Source of the DNA: an uncultured Thermodesulfobacterium sp.
Lineage (GTDB): Bacteria > Desulfobacterota > Thermodesulfobacteria > Thermodesulfobacteriales > Thermodesulfobacteriaceae
Assembly (NCBI GenBank): GCA_938091335.1
Contig: CALLJG010000002.1
Span: 36,435 to 100,434, forward strand
Direction: 5' to 3'
Length of the DNA: 64,000 nucleotides
Part shown: one piece after another, positions 44,286 through 52,351 of the stretch
Numbering within the stretch: the stretch's first letter is position 1
How the letters are laid out: every line of letters begins with the position of its first letter
Made by a program: the position numbers and the translations under genes
Notes under the pieces: model-generated
Database searches by the model: none
Told to the model about the DNA's origin: nothing
What the model saw: only the letters and a program-made list of their open reading frames with translations

Positions 44286-44803
44286 TCCACCCCCTCATAG
44301 TTGAGGTAATAAACCTGAGGTTTATTACCTGTAGTTGGTTTAATCACGCTAAAATGAATGTTTGATTCATCCATTCTTAAAAAAAGCCTTGCTGAGGTAG
44401 GGCATACCTCTACACAAGCAGGAAGCTTTTCTGGTATTCTGTGAACACAGAAAGTGCATTTATCCGCAACTCCTTTAACAGGGTTTAGATATCTTGCTCC
44501 GTAAGGACAAGCCTGAATACAAGCACCACAACCTATGCATTTCTCATCATCAATAAGTATTAACCCATCTTCTCTTTTGTATGTTGCTTTAACTGGACAG
44601 GCTGAAACGCAGGTGGGATTATCGCAATGATTACAAATTTTAGGAAGAAAAAAGACTGTTCCGTCTCTTTTTACAAATCTTTCTACCCACGTTCTAAATA
44701 CACCTATAGGAATGTTATTTTCCGAGGCACAGGCTGCTACACAAGCCATGCAACCATAACATTTTGATACATCAATCACATACCTATACCTCAGCTGTGT
44801 CAT
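44282..44803 (-). CDS. Four-cluster 4Fe-4S subunit of the molybdenum reductase (TtrB/PsrB/DmsB-like)
   Basis: Electron-transfer subunit of 173 residues between the NrfD-like anchor and the catalytic subunit. Cysteines group as C15/18/21/25, C57/60/65/69, C89/92/95/99 and C116/119/130/134, giving four 4Fe-4S clusters. It has no signal peptide of its own, so it would be carried out of the cell with the Tat substrate. It is the first gene of the operon; an AGGAAGAA ribosome site lies 5 bases before the ATG. The operon promoter was not identified with confidence. Confidence 0.87.
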   Translation of the reverse strand: MTQLRYRYVIDVSKCYGCMACVAACASENNIPIGVFRTWVERFVKRDGTVFFLPKICNHCDNPTCVSACPVKATYKREDGLILIDDEKCIGCGACIQACPYGARYLNPVKGVADKCTFCVHRIPEKLPACVEVCPTSARLFLRMDESNIHFSVIKPTTGNKPQVYYLNYEGVE

Positions 44804-45331
44804 AATTTCTTCCTTTTTAATAAAACCTTCTCATGAATTGTAAGATTCTTTCCTCAAAAATCATTTCAGTAATTGAAGTATCTTTCTGGAATAAAATTCT
44901 TTTTTACATATCATTTTTCCTACCATTTTGATAACAACAAATAAATATCTAACTTAGTAAATTTATGAACAATTATGTTTTCTGCCATTTGAGTAATTAC
45001 CGAATGTTACTAATAATTTTTATTGAATATTCATTCTTATAATTTTTCCCTCTTAATTTTATTAAATAAATACATACCTGTCAACTTTTATCCTTAAAAA
45101 ATTAATTAAATGGACAAATCATATTTTTATTTGTTTAATATTCTTACCCAAGAAAGGTAAATTGGTTATAAAGGCCATGGATGGAATGAATCTCTAATAC
45201 CGCTTTTTTTATAAATTAAAACCCATGAAAGGTTTCAAACCTCTCTAAAAAAAAATCTAGTAGGGGAAGTAAGATATACTTATTTCTATTGTGAAATTTA
45301 ATTTTTTCCGTAGAATATATTCATCTAAGAA
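44804..45331. other. 528-base gene-free region upstream of the reductase operon
   Basis: No gene, tRNA or clear promoter. It is extremely AT-rich between 44940 and 45150. A weak inverted repeat, AGTAA and TTACT with a 10-base spacer, lies at 44992-45011, and GAATATTC lies nearby; either could be an operator, but neither is convincing. A short stretch at 45215-45240 (CATGAAAGGTTTCAAACC) is a single copy, not a CRISPR repeat. The regulator of the reductase was not found. Confidence 0.5.
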
Positions 45332-45353
45332 ATGATTTCTAAGGAAGGGAAAT

Positions 45354-45700
45354 ATGAAAATTCTTATATTTTTTATCCTATTAGTTATAATTTTATGTTT
45401 CAGAAATTAACTGTCACAGAATCAAAAATTGAGCCAAACCCTCAGGAGCTCCTTCACAAGATTGATATTATAGACAAAAAGAAAATACCTACATTAAAAT
45501 CTCCGAATAAAACCCTATTAGAGCTAATTAAATATCTTCCTATTAATTTTATAAGATTAGGTCCTAAGTACAATAGTTGGCTCTTGGTTGGATTAACCAT
45601 TGACTCCTTTGTTAATCCCGTGAGCCTTGATTTTATTTATCTTGACAGAATTAAAGTTCATAGAGGTCTTGCTTCTGATTATATAAAACTACGGAAATAA
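45354..45700 (+). pseudogene. Probable frameshifted lipoprotein or secreted protein
   Basis: An ATG at 45354 follows a good ribosome site (AAGGAAGGGAAAT) and encodes MKILIFFILLVIILCFRN and then a stop: an export signal, perhaps with a lipobox cysteine. The neighbouring frame is open from 45332 to 45700 and, from about 45399, reads FQKLTVTESKIEPNPQELL and on through WLLVGLTIDSFVNPVSLDF to IKLRK, then a stop. The signal peptide and the body would join by a one- or two-base change near 45400. The body is not a family I recognise. It might instead be a real 122-residue protein starting at 45332, but that frame lacks a ribosome site. It borders the reductase island. Confidence 0.4.
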
Positions 45701-45739
45701 ACCTTCCTGGCTTAATATGATAGATGATCCAGAATATGA

Positions 45740-46471
45740 ATGAATCTTACTTTTTACTTTCTTCTTTTCGAAGATTTAATACCTATTAAATTTAGAGACA
45801 TGACTCCATACTTAAAAATGGATTTGAAAATACTTGAAAAAATTCAAACAGAGTGTTCTAAAAAAGTTATAAAAAGGGATACATTCACTAAAGTTAGTAC
45901 CATTGGAGGAATTGATGTTACTTATGAAAAAGAAAACCCTATAAAAGCTTGGGCTTGTATAGTTATAATTAATTTTCCAGGTCTTGAAATTTTATATAAA
46001 GAAGTTGTAGAAGATATAGTAAATTTCCCTTACATTCCTACTTTTCTTGCCTTTAGAGAACTTCCTATTATGATAAAAGTTTATAATAAAATAAAACTTA
46101 AACCTGATATTCTTTTTATAGATGGTCAAGGAATTTCTCATCCAAGAGGATGTGGGATTGCTACTCACTTTGGAATTATAACAAATACTGTAACCGTTGG
46201 AGTTGCGAAGAAAAAACTTTTAGGAGATTGTAATACCTATTTAGGAGAAAAAAGAGGAAGTTTTTGTTATTTAGTGTATAATAAAAAAATAATTGGGGCA
46301 GCCTTAAGAACAAAAGATAACACAAAACCTATTTTTATCTCAATAGGACACAAAATAAGTTTGAAAACAGCAATAAAATTTGTATTAGAAACTTCCATTT
46401 ATCGCTTTCCTGAACCGTTAAGAATTGCACATAATTTTTTACAAAAAATAAGAAAAACTGATATTAATTGA
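45740..46471 (+). CDS. nfi: Endonuclease V
   Basis: Repairs deaminated bases (hypoxanthine) by nicking 3' of the lesion. The family blocks are all visible: [13 protein letters not shown] with the catalytic aspartate, [41 protein letters not shown] with the second catalytic aspartate, [28 protein letters not shown], and [12 protein letters not shown] at the end. The ATG at 45740 gives 243 residues; the first 26 or so are not typical, so the ATG at 45818 ([10 protein letters not shown]) may be the true start. It stands alone on the plus strand before the flavin reductase. Confidence 0.93.
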   Translation: MNLTFYFLLFEDLIPIKFRDMTPYLKMDLKILEKIQTECSKKVIKRDTFTKVSTIGGIDVTYEKENPIKAWACIVIINFPGLEILYKEVVEDIVNFPYIPTFLAFRELPIMIKVYNKIKLKPDILFIDGQGISHPRGCGIATHFGIITNTVTVGVAKKKLLGDCNTYLGEKRGSFCYLVYNKKIIGAALRTKDNTKPIFISIGHKISLKTAIKFVLETSIYRFPEPLRIAHNFLQKIRKTDIN

Positions 46472-46486
46472 TAAATTTAAAGATTG

Positions 46487-46515
46487 TTGCAATTTGTATT
46501 TCCTTATGTTACAAT
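46487..46515 (+). promoter_or_regulatory. Extended -10 promoter of the flavin reductase operon
   Basis: TTGCAA (46487-46492), a 17-base spacer ending TGT, then TACAAT (46510-46515), an extended -10. Transcription would begin near 46522, 22 bases before the ATG, with a GGAGG ribosome site between. Confidence 0.7.
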
Positions 46516-46543
46516 TTTAAAATCTGGTGCGTAGGAGGTAAAA

Positions 46544-47023
46544 ATGGGACTTCAAAAAATTATTACTACTTATATTCCTCAAGGTATTTTTATAATTACC
46601 TCAAAATGGAATGATAAAATAAATGGTATGACAGCTGCTTGGGTTTCTCAAGTATCTTTTAGACCAAGACTCCTTGCAGTAGCTATTGCTCCACAAAGAT
46701 ATACTTATGAATTTATTAAAAATTCAAAAATCTTTTGCATAAATACTTTAGGCAAGGACCAAATTGAGCTTGCTAAACATTTTGGTTTCAAAAGTGGAAG
46801 AAATGTAAATAAATTTGAAAAAATAGATTATGTTTATTCTTTAAATGGATGCCCTGTATTAAAAGATGCCATTGCCTATTTTGAATGTCATGTAATAGAT
46901 GAATGTCAAGCAGGAGATCATATTGTTGTAATTGGAGAAATAACAGATTACAAAGTTTTAAAAGAAAATATGGAACCACTTATTTTTAAATGGGATGATT
47001 TCTTTGGAGGAATAGAAGATTGA
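46544..47023 (+). CDS. Flavin reductase-like FMN-binding protein
   Basis: A 159-residue split-barrel protein of the flavin reductase domain family (DIM6/NTAB type). Typical blocks are GIFIITSKWNDKINGMTAAW, VSFRPRLLAVAIAPQRYTY, FCINTLGKDQIELAKHFG and ECHVIDECQAGDHIVVIGEI. The physiological partner is not known; such proteins bind FMN and pass electrons to other enzymes. It has a strong ribosome site and its own promoter, and begins the 46544-49234 operon. Confidence 0.88.
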   Translation: MGLQKIITTYIPQGIFIITSKWNDKINGMTAAWVSQVSFRPRLLAVAIAPQRYTYEFIKNSKIFCINTLGKDQIELAKHFGFKSGRNVNKFEKIDYVYSLNGCPVLKDAIAYFECHVIDECQAGDHIVVIGEITDYKVLKENMEPLIFKWDDFFGGIED

Positions 47024-47031
47024 GGATTTAA

Positions 47032-47646
47032 ATGTCTTTTTCTAATAAACTTTTATCTTTTCATGAAAAATTAGTTCATTTTTTAAATCAGCATTTTAGA
47101 ATTATTTTAGCTATTCTAATTTTTTTAGTTCTTACAGGACTTTTATGGGGAGGTTTTATTTATTATAAATCTAAAAGAGAAAAAACTGCTTCTTTAGAAT
47201 TAATGAAAATTGCTAATAGTCCTGATATCATTCAAGAGTTAAGAAAAATAAAAGAAAAATATAAAGGAACTCAAGCAGCTTTTCAAGCCAGTTTAATTTT
47301 ATTTAATTACTATTTTCAAGAAAATAACTTAGAAGAAATACAAAAACTTATACAGGAACTCAAAAAAGATTATCCTAAAAAAGCTAAAGGTTTAATTCTT
47401 TATGGAGAAGCAAAAATTTGGGAAATTCAGGGAAAATATTCCAAAGCCTTAGAAATTTATAAAAAAATTTTAAAAATAGATCCTTTTTTAAATTTTTTTG
47501 TTTATTTAGATATAGGAAGAGTAGCTGAAAAGATAGGACAAACTGAATTAGCCAAAAATTATTATGAAAAATATATTAAAGAAATTTCAAATAATCAAAA
47601 GGGTTTAGCAGAATATAAAGTTTTTCAATTAACTACCAAAAAATGA
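47032..47646 (+). CDS. Membrane-anchored TPR-domain protein
   Basis: A 204-residue protein with one membrane segment near the N-terminus (about residues 21-45, IILAILIFLVLTGLLWGGFI), then helical repeats resembling the YfgM/TPR_21 type: LYGEAKIWEIQGKYSKALEI and YLDIGRVAEKIGQTELAKNY. Proteins of this sort act as periplasmic scaffolds, often beside BamB in other bacteria. No partner is adjacent here. The end overlaps the DUF1992 gene by 4 bases. Confidence 0.72.
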   Translation: MSFSNKLLSFHEKLVHFLNQHFRIILAILIFLVLTGLLWGGFIYYKSKREKTASLELMKIANSPDIIQELRKIKEKYKGTQAAFQASLILFNYYFQENNLEEIQKLIQELKKDYPKKAKGLILYGEAKIWEIQGKYSKALEIYKKILKIDPFLNFFVYLDIGRVAEKIGQTELAKNYYEKYIKEISNNQKGLAEYKVFQLTTKK

Positions 47647-48104
47647 GTCTTCTTATTTTTAAAAAGATTGCTGAAGAGCGAATTCGCAAAGCTATGGAAG
47701 AGGGATTATTTGACAATTTAGAGTTAAAGGGTAAACCTTTAGAACTAAAAGAAGATCCCTTTGTTCCTGAAGAATTAAGAATAGTTTATAAAATCTTAAA
47801 AAATGCTGGTTTTTTACCTAAGGAGATAGAATTAAAAAAAGAGATTTTTAAATTAGAAGAACTTCTGGATAAGGAGATTGCAGACACTTATTTGAAAATT
47901 AAAAAATTATCTGCTTTAATTTTTCAATTAAGTCAAATTAAAAAAGGCCCTATTAATTTAGAAGAAAGTGAATATTATTATAAAATTGTAAACAAAATTA
48001 AATTAGCAAAAGAACAAAAGGAGAGTAAGGAATCTAAAGAAATAAACTGGTCCAAATTACAAAATCTTCTTTATATTTCTGCTTTATCTCGAAAAAAGAA
48101 ATGA
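47643..48104 (+). CDS. DUF1992 (DnaJ-homologue subfamily) protein
   Basis: A 153-residue cytoplasmic protein of the DUF1992 family. The family core is clear: KIAEERIRKAMEEGLFDNLE with GKPLELKEDPFVPEELRIVY and KILKNAGFLPKEIELKKEI. The family is found with DnaJ-like annotation, but this protein has no J domain, and no function is established. It shares 4-base overlaps with the genes on both sides. Confidence 0.85.
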   Translation: MSLLIFKKIAEERIRKAMEEGLFDNLELKGKPLELKEDPFVPEELRIVYKILKNAGFLPKEIELKKEIFKLEELLDKEIADTYLKIKKLSALIFQLSQIKKGPINLEESEYYYKIVNKIKLAKEQKESKESKEINWSKLQNLLYISALSRKKK

Positions 48105-49234
48105 TTCCAGATGAATTTTTTATGAAACTTGCTCTCAGAGAGGGATATAAGGGACTGGGGTGGACTTCACCTAATCCACCAGTTGGAGCTATTTTAGTAA
48201 ATCCTCATACTCAAGAAATAATAGCAAAAGGATACCATAAAAGATATGGGCATGCTCATGCTGAGGTAGAGGTTATAAATAAAGCCGGAGAAAAAGCTAA
48301 AGGAGCCATTCTTTATGTTACCTTGGAACCATGTTCTCACTATGGAAAAACACCTCCTTGTACAGAAAAAATATTTTCCGCAGGTATTTCTAAATTAATT
48401 TGTGGAATCAGAGATCCTAACCCACTTGCTAAAGGGGGTTTAGAATATTTGAAATCCAAAGGAATTGAAGTAAAAGTGGGTATTCTAGAAAAAGAAATAA
48501 AAATTCTTAATAGGTTTTTTTTAAGTTATATTCTAAGAAATAGACCATGGATAATATTAAAAATCGCTGCCAGTCTGGATGGAAAAATAGCTATTTCTAC
48601 TGGAGAATCAAAATGGATTACCGATGAAAAAGCAAGAAAATACGTGCATAAATTAAGACATATTTGTGATGCCATTTTAGTAGGCAAAAATACTGTATTA
48701 AAAGATAATCCAGAATTAACTTGTAGGTTAATAAAAGGAAAAAATCCCATAAGATTTGTTTTGGATAGTAATCTTAGTTTAGGTCCTAACTTTAAAATTT
48801 TTGAAATAGATAAAAATAAAAAAACTATTATAGTATGTGGACAAAAAATCAATTCTGGAAAGGAACAAATTTTTAAAAAAAAAAGAATTGAGGTGTGGAA
48901 GGTTCCATTAAAAAAGAAAAAAATTGATTTACGAGCTTTTTTAGAAATTTGCCATAAAAAAGAAATTACTTCTATTTTAGTAGAGGGAGGATCACAAATT
49001 TACGGAAGTTTTATAGAAGAAGGATTAGTAGATGAAATTTTTTATTTTGTTGGATCTCTCATTATAGGAGATAAAAAAGGAATTTCTGCTATTGAAAGGT
49101 CTCCTTTAAAAACTCTTGAGTCTGCTCTTTATTTAAAAGATTTAAAGGTTAAATCAATAGGAAATTCTTATTTATTTCACGGTTACACACAAGAAGGAAT
49201 AAATCTCCTTAATATTCCTTTAGGATCTCTTTAA
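48101..49234 (+). CDS. ribD: Bifunctional riboflavin deaminase/reductase
   Basis: Two steps of riboflavin synthesis in one protein of 377 residues. The N-terminal cytidine-deaminase-like domain has HAEVEVI (zinc ligand and catalytic glutamate) and PCSHYGKTPPC (two zinc cysteines). The C-terminal reductase domain has KIAASLDGKIAISTGESKWI, the NADPH-binding ILVGKNTVLKDNPELTCR (in part) and SILVEGGSQIYGSFIEEGLV. ribH lies at 10565. The 3' end overlaps convergent coaE by 26 bases. Confidence 0.95.
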   Translation: MIPDEFFMKLALREGYKGLGWTSPNPPVGAILVNPHTQEIIAKGYHKRYGHAHAEVEVINKAGEKAKGAILYVTLEPCSHYGKTPPCTEKIFSAGISKLICGIRDPNPLAKGGLEYLKSKGIEVKVGILEKEIKILNRFFLSYILRNRPWIILKIAASLDGKIAISTGESKWITDEKARKYVHKLRHICDAILVGKNTVLKDNPELTCRLIKGKNPIRFVLDSNLSLGPNFKIFEIDKNKKTIIVCGQKINSGKEQIFKKKRIEVWKVPLKKKKIDLRAFLEICHKKEITSILVEGGSQIYGSFIEEGLVDEIFYFVGSLIIGDKKGISAIERSPLKTLESALYLKDLKVKSIGNSYLFHGYTQEGINLLNIPLGSL

Positions 49235-49784
49235 TTTCTTTTTCCAAATCTTCTAAAGATTTATCTGAATAAATAACTCTATGAGCTTTTTTTTCTTTTT
49301 CCTTAAGTGGGATTTGTAAGCTTAAAAGTATTTCTCCCCATTTCCCTAATCCTTTTTCTGCTAATCTTTTTTTTTGTAAATTCTCATTACAACTCACTAC
49401 CCATACTTCATCAAACAAATTTTCCCATCCCACCTCATATAAGAGGGGAATTTCTGCAAAAACAATGTTTTCTTTTTTTTCATTTTTTTTTATAAAATCT
49501 AACAAAGCTTTTTTTACTAGAGGATGAAAAATATTTTCTAATTTTTTTCTAAATAAAGGATCTTTTGTCATCTTTTCCAAAATCTTTTTTTTGTCTATTT
49601 TCCTTTGTTCTCCTAAAATTTCTTCTCCTAAATTTTTAAAAATTTTCTTTTGAATATATGGTTTTTCATAAAATTTTTTAACCACTTCATCACAAGAAAA
49701 AGTAGAAAAGCCTAAATTTTTCAATATATTTAACACAGTGGATTTACCTGTAGCTATACTTCCCGTAAGGGCTATTTTTTTCAT
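49209..49784 (-). CDS. coaE: Dephospho-CoA kinase
   Basis: Last step of coenzyme A synthesis, phosphorylation of the ribose 3'-hydroxyl. The 191-residue P-loop kinase has the Walker A ALTGSIATGKSTVLNIL, a CoA-binding DEVVKKFY, and the lid region ENLQKKRLAEKG, with EIPLLYEVGWENLFDEVWVV. It lies directly after rluD on the minus strand (zero spacing) and overlaps ribD at the 3' ends. Confidence 0.93.
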   Translation of the reverse strand: MKKIALTGSIATGKSTVLNILKNLGFSTFSCDEVVKKFYEKPYIQKKIFKNLGEEILGEQRKIDKKKILEKMTKDPLFRKKLENIFHPLVKKALLDFIKKNEKKENIVFAEIPLLYEVGWENLFDEVWVVSCNENLQKKRLAEKGLGKWGEILLSLQIPLKEKEKKAHRVIYSDKSLEDLEKEIKEILKEY

Positions 49785-50705
49785 TTAGTTTTTAATTATT
49801 TCTAAGTAGTTTTTAAAATCTTTAGGTAAGGGAGCTATAAATTCCAATTTTTGAAGAGTTTTAGGGTGAATAAAAGAAATCTTATAAGAATGAAGCATAA
49901 GTCTGGTAGGTCTAGGGATATCATGTTTTATTCCTCCATAAATAGGATCTCCTAATATGGGATGTCCTATATGAGAAAAATGAACCCTTATTTGATGAGT
50001 TCTTCCTGTAAGAGGTTTGATTGAAACTAAAGAAACCTTTTTAAAAATTTCCAACACTTGATAAAAAGTAATTGCTAATTTACCTTCCTTTAATACAGCC
50101 ATTTTTTTACGATTAACCGGATGTCTCCCTATATAAGTTTCTATTTTTCCTTCTTTGAAAGAAACTTTTCCATAAACCAAAGCTAAATAAATTTTTTCAA
50201 TCTTTCTTTCTTTAAAATCTAAAGCCAATTTTTTATGAGAAAAGTCATTTTTAGCAACAATCATAATACCTGATGTTTCTTTATCAAGTCTATGAACAAT
50301 ACCAGGTCTTATTTTACCTCCTATAGTTGATAAATTTTTAAGTTTTAAAAGAAGTCCTTGAACTAAAATATTATCATAATGGCCTGGACCAGGATGAACC
50401 ACTATCCCTGAAGGCTTATTTATAACTGCTATATCTTCATCTTCATAAATAATCTCAAAAGGAACTTCTTTAGGAATTATTTCTATTTTTTCTTCTGAAG
50501 GAAGAATTATTTGGATAAGATCTCCTTTTTTTACTTTATAACTTGGCTTAGAATATTTTAAATTTACTAAAATAAAATTTTTTTTTACCAATTCTTTGAT
50601 TTTATTTCTACTTATATCTACGAGTTTTTTCTTTAAAAACTGATCAAGTCTTTGATTTTCTTCTTCTGGATAAACCTTAAAAATATATTCCCTTTGATTC
50701 ATCAA
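49785..50705 (-). CDS. rluD: 23S rRNA pseudouridine synthase, RluD type
   Basis: Makes pseudouridines in the 23S rRNA. The 306 residues comprise an S4 RNA-binding domain (RLDQFLKKKLVDISRNKIKELV) and a catalytic domain with the aspartate in GIVHRLDKETSGIMIVAKND, plus VINKPSGIVVHPGPGHY and LTGRTHQIRVHFSHIGHPILGD (partly). Which uridines it modifies (RluD, RluC or a relative) cannot be told. The start overlaps the bactofilin stop by 4 bases. Confidence 0.9.
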   Translation of the reverse strand: MMNQREYIFKVYPEEENQRLDQFLKKKLVDISRNKIKELVKKNFILVNLKYSKPSYKVKKGDLIQIILPSEEKIEIIPKEVPFEIIYEDEDIAVINKPSGIVVHPGPGHYDNILVQGLLLKLKNLSTIGGKIRPGIVHRLDKETSGIMIVAKNDFSHKKLALDFKERKIEKIYLALVYGKVSFKEGKIETYIGRHPVNRKKMAVLKEGKLAITFYQVLEIFKKVSLVSIKPLTGRTHQIRVHFSHIGHPILGDPIYGGIKHDIPRPTRLMLHSYKISFIHPKTLQKLEFIAPLPKDFKNYLEIIKN

Positions 50706-51076
50706 ATATTATTTGAAAAACTTTCCATTTCACAAAATCCATTTATAATAGCTCCTTTTTCTATAAAAATTGATTTTGTTTTTATATTACCTTTTATTAA
50801 ACTTCCAGAATAAAGTTCTATCTCATCTGTTTTTACATTACCAAAAATTTGGCCATAAAGAATAACTTTTCTAACTTCCACATCTCCTTTTATTACTCCC
50901 TTTTCTCCTATCAATAACCCACCTTCACCTTTCACATTTCCTTGAATTTCTCCATCAATCCTTGTAATTCCCTCTCCTATTGTAATATTTCCTTCAAAAA
51001 TACACCCAGAACATATAAATGCTCTTAATTCTTCTATATTTTTTGAATCTCTTTTTTTATTCAAAAATTTAAGCAT
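50702..51076 (-). CDS. Bactofilin
   Basis: A 124-residue polymer-forming cytoskeletal protein with a right-handed beta-helix of short repeats: FICSGCIFEGNITIGEGITR, DGEIQGNVKGEGGLLIGEKG, VRKVILYGQIFGNVK, and IKGNIKTKSIFIEKGAIING. Bactofilins assemble at membranes and help shape the cell, often with peptidoglycan hydrolases. It lies 1 base before... after the M23 peptidase gene in the same operon, which is a recurring pairing and supports a joint role in cell-wall shaping. Confidence 0.9.
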   Translation of the reverse strand: MLKFLNKKRDSKNIEELRAFICSGCIFEGNITIGEGITRIDGEIQGNVKGEGGLLIGEKGVIKGDVEVRKVILYGQIFGNVKTDEIELYSGSLIKGNIKTKSIFIEKGAIINGFCEMESFSNNI

Positions 51077-51077
51077 T

Positions 51078-51884
51078 TTATTCCCATATCATGAATTTTA
51101 AAGGATCTAAATATTTAGACCCTAAAAGTATTTCATAATGAAGATGTGGTCCTGTACTCCTACCTGTTGATCCTACACATCCTATTATCTGTCCAGATTT
51201 AACTTTTACTCCCTCCTTTACCCTTATTTGAGAAAGATGACCATAAAGTGTTTTATAACCTGAAGGGTGTTTAATAATCACAGTTTTACCATAATTTCCA
51301 TACCATCCTACATATTCTACTATTCCTTCAGCAGTAGCATATACTAAAATTCCATAAGGTGCACTAATATCAATTCCTGTATGATACTCATATCCTGAAC
51401 CAAAAGGATTTTTCCTCCATCCCAAAACTGAAACTATTTCTCCTTCAACAGGAAATCCTATAGGAATGGTTTTTAGTTGATAATAAAGCTTTTCACTTTG
51501 AGTAGTTAAAAATTTTAAATATTCTTCCTCTGAAAGCTTTTTTAAACTTTTCTTACTTATACCTCCTAGACCAATTTTTCTGTTTTTAAAAACACCCCTT
51601 TCAATTAAATAATTTTCTAATTTTATTAAATTATCCTCTAATCTTTTTATGTTTTCTTTGTATTTTTCATTAAGCATTAAAAAATTCTTAATTCTCTTTT
51701 CCTTTTCTTTTAAACCTACATATTTTTGAAAAAAATAAATATTAACCAAATAAGATAGCAAAGATCCAATAGCAAACATCCAAAATAATATAAAAAAATA
51801 TTTAAAATATTTAATCTTAAAATTTATAACCTTTGGTTCTTTACCACTAGGAAAATGAATAATTATATTAATTTTATCTTTCAT
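51078..51884 (-). CDS. M23-family peptidoglycan endopeptidase
   Basis: A 268-residue envelope protein. It has a short cytoplasmic N-terminus, one transmembrane segment at about 27-50, a coiled-coil stretch (KEKEKRIKNFLMLNEKYKEN), then the LytM domain. Zinc ligands are in YHTGIDISAPYG and GPHLHYEILLGSKYLDP, with VEYVGWYGNYGKTVIIKHPS and GRSTG between them. All catalytic residues appear present, so it should cut peptide cross-links. It precedes bactofilin in the operon and has a strong promoter. Confidence 0.93.
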   Translation of the reverse strand: MKDKINIIIHFPSGKEPKVINFKIKYFKYFFILFWMFAIGSLLSYLVNIYFFQKYVGLKEKEKRIKNFLMLNEKYKENIKRLEDNLIKLENYLIERGVFKNRKIGLGGISKKSLKKLSEEEYLKFLTTQSEKLYYQLKTIPIGFPVEGEIVSVLGWRKNPFGSGYEYHTGIDISAPYGILVYATAEGIVEYVGWYGNYGKTVIIKHPSGYKTLYGHLSQIRVKEGVKVKSGQIIGCVGSTGRSTGPHLHYEILLGSKYLDPLKFMIWE

Positions 51885-51933
51885 CTTTATTTTTGATTTT
51901 TTAATAAGATTAAAACCAAAAATTGATTATAAA

Positions 51934-51961
51934 ATTATATATAAATTACCAAAAAAGTCAA
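51934..51961 (-). promoter_or_regulatory. Promoter of the M23 peptidase-bactofilin-rluD-coaE operon
   Basis: On the minus strand TTGACT (51961-51956), a 16-base spacer, then TATAAT (51939-51934). Transcription would start near 51927, about 43 bases before the M23 ATG. Confidence 0.72.
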
Positions 51962-52012
51962 ATATTAAATAATATTTATTATAAAATTGTTTTTATTCGA
52001 AATTTTAATAAA

Positions 52013-52045
52013 TTGTCTTTTAATTTTATAAAATTATAGTATAAT
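52013..52045 (+). promoter_or_regulatory. Probable promoter of rpsO
   Basis: A good -10 (TATAAT, 52040-52045) lies 33 bases before the rpsO ATG. The -35 is weak: TTGTCT at 52013-52018 would be 21 bases away, longer than usual. The GGGAGGGGG ribosome site is strong. Confidence 0.4.
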
Positions 52046-52078
52046 TGTTAAAAATTTTTTAAAAAAGGGAGGGGGAAG

Positions 52079-52348
52079 ATGTCTTTAGATTCGGAGATAA
52101 AAAAAGAAATAATAGAAAAATTTAAGCGTCATTCTAATGACACAGGTTCTCCTGAAGTTCAAGTTGCTCTTTTGAGTGCAAGAATCAAACAATTGGAGGA
52201 ACATCTTAAAATTCATCGTAAAGATTTTCATTCAAGAAGAGGGCTTATGAAGTTAATAGGACAGAGAAGAGCTCTTATTAATTATTTAAAAAGAAAAGAT
52301 TTTGAAAGATATCAAAATCTTATTCAAAAATTAGGATCAAAAAAATAA
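52079..52348 (+). CDS. rpsO: 30S ribosomal protein S15
   Basis: Binds the central domain of 16S rRNA. The 89-residue length and the sequence [20 protein letters not shown] followed by [20 protein letters not shown] and [17 protein letters not shown] identify it. It is a lone gene with a strong ribosome site. It converges with rpoC, with only 3 bases between the stops. pnp, often next to rpsO, is not here. Confidence 0.97.
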   Translation: MSLDSEIKKEIIEKFKRHSNDTGSPEVQVALLSARIKQLEEHLKIHRKDFHSRRGLMKLIGQRRALINYLKRKDFERYQNLIQKLGSKK

Positions 52349-52351
52349 AAA

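Noticed and set aside
44880..44960. A possible sigma-54 (GG-N10-GC) promoter before the reductase operon.
   Set aside because: The only GG with roughly the right setting is followed at 10 bases by GA rather than GC, and the TGGCAC/TTGCA elements are not present.
45200..45250. A CRISPR-like sequence (CATGAAAGGTTTCAAACC) near the reductase island.
   Set aside because: Only a single copy; no repeats at spacer distance were seen anywhere in the gap.
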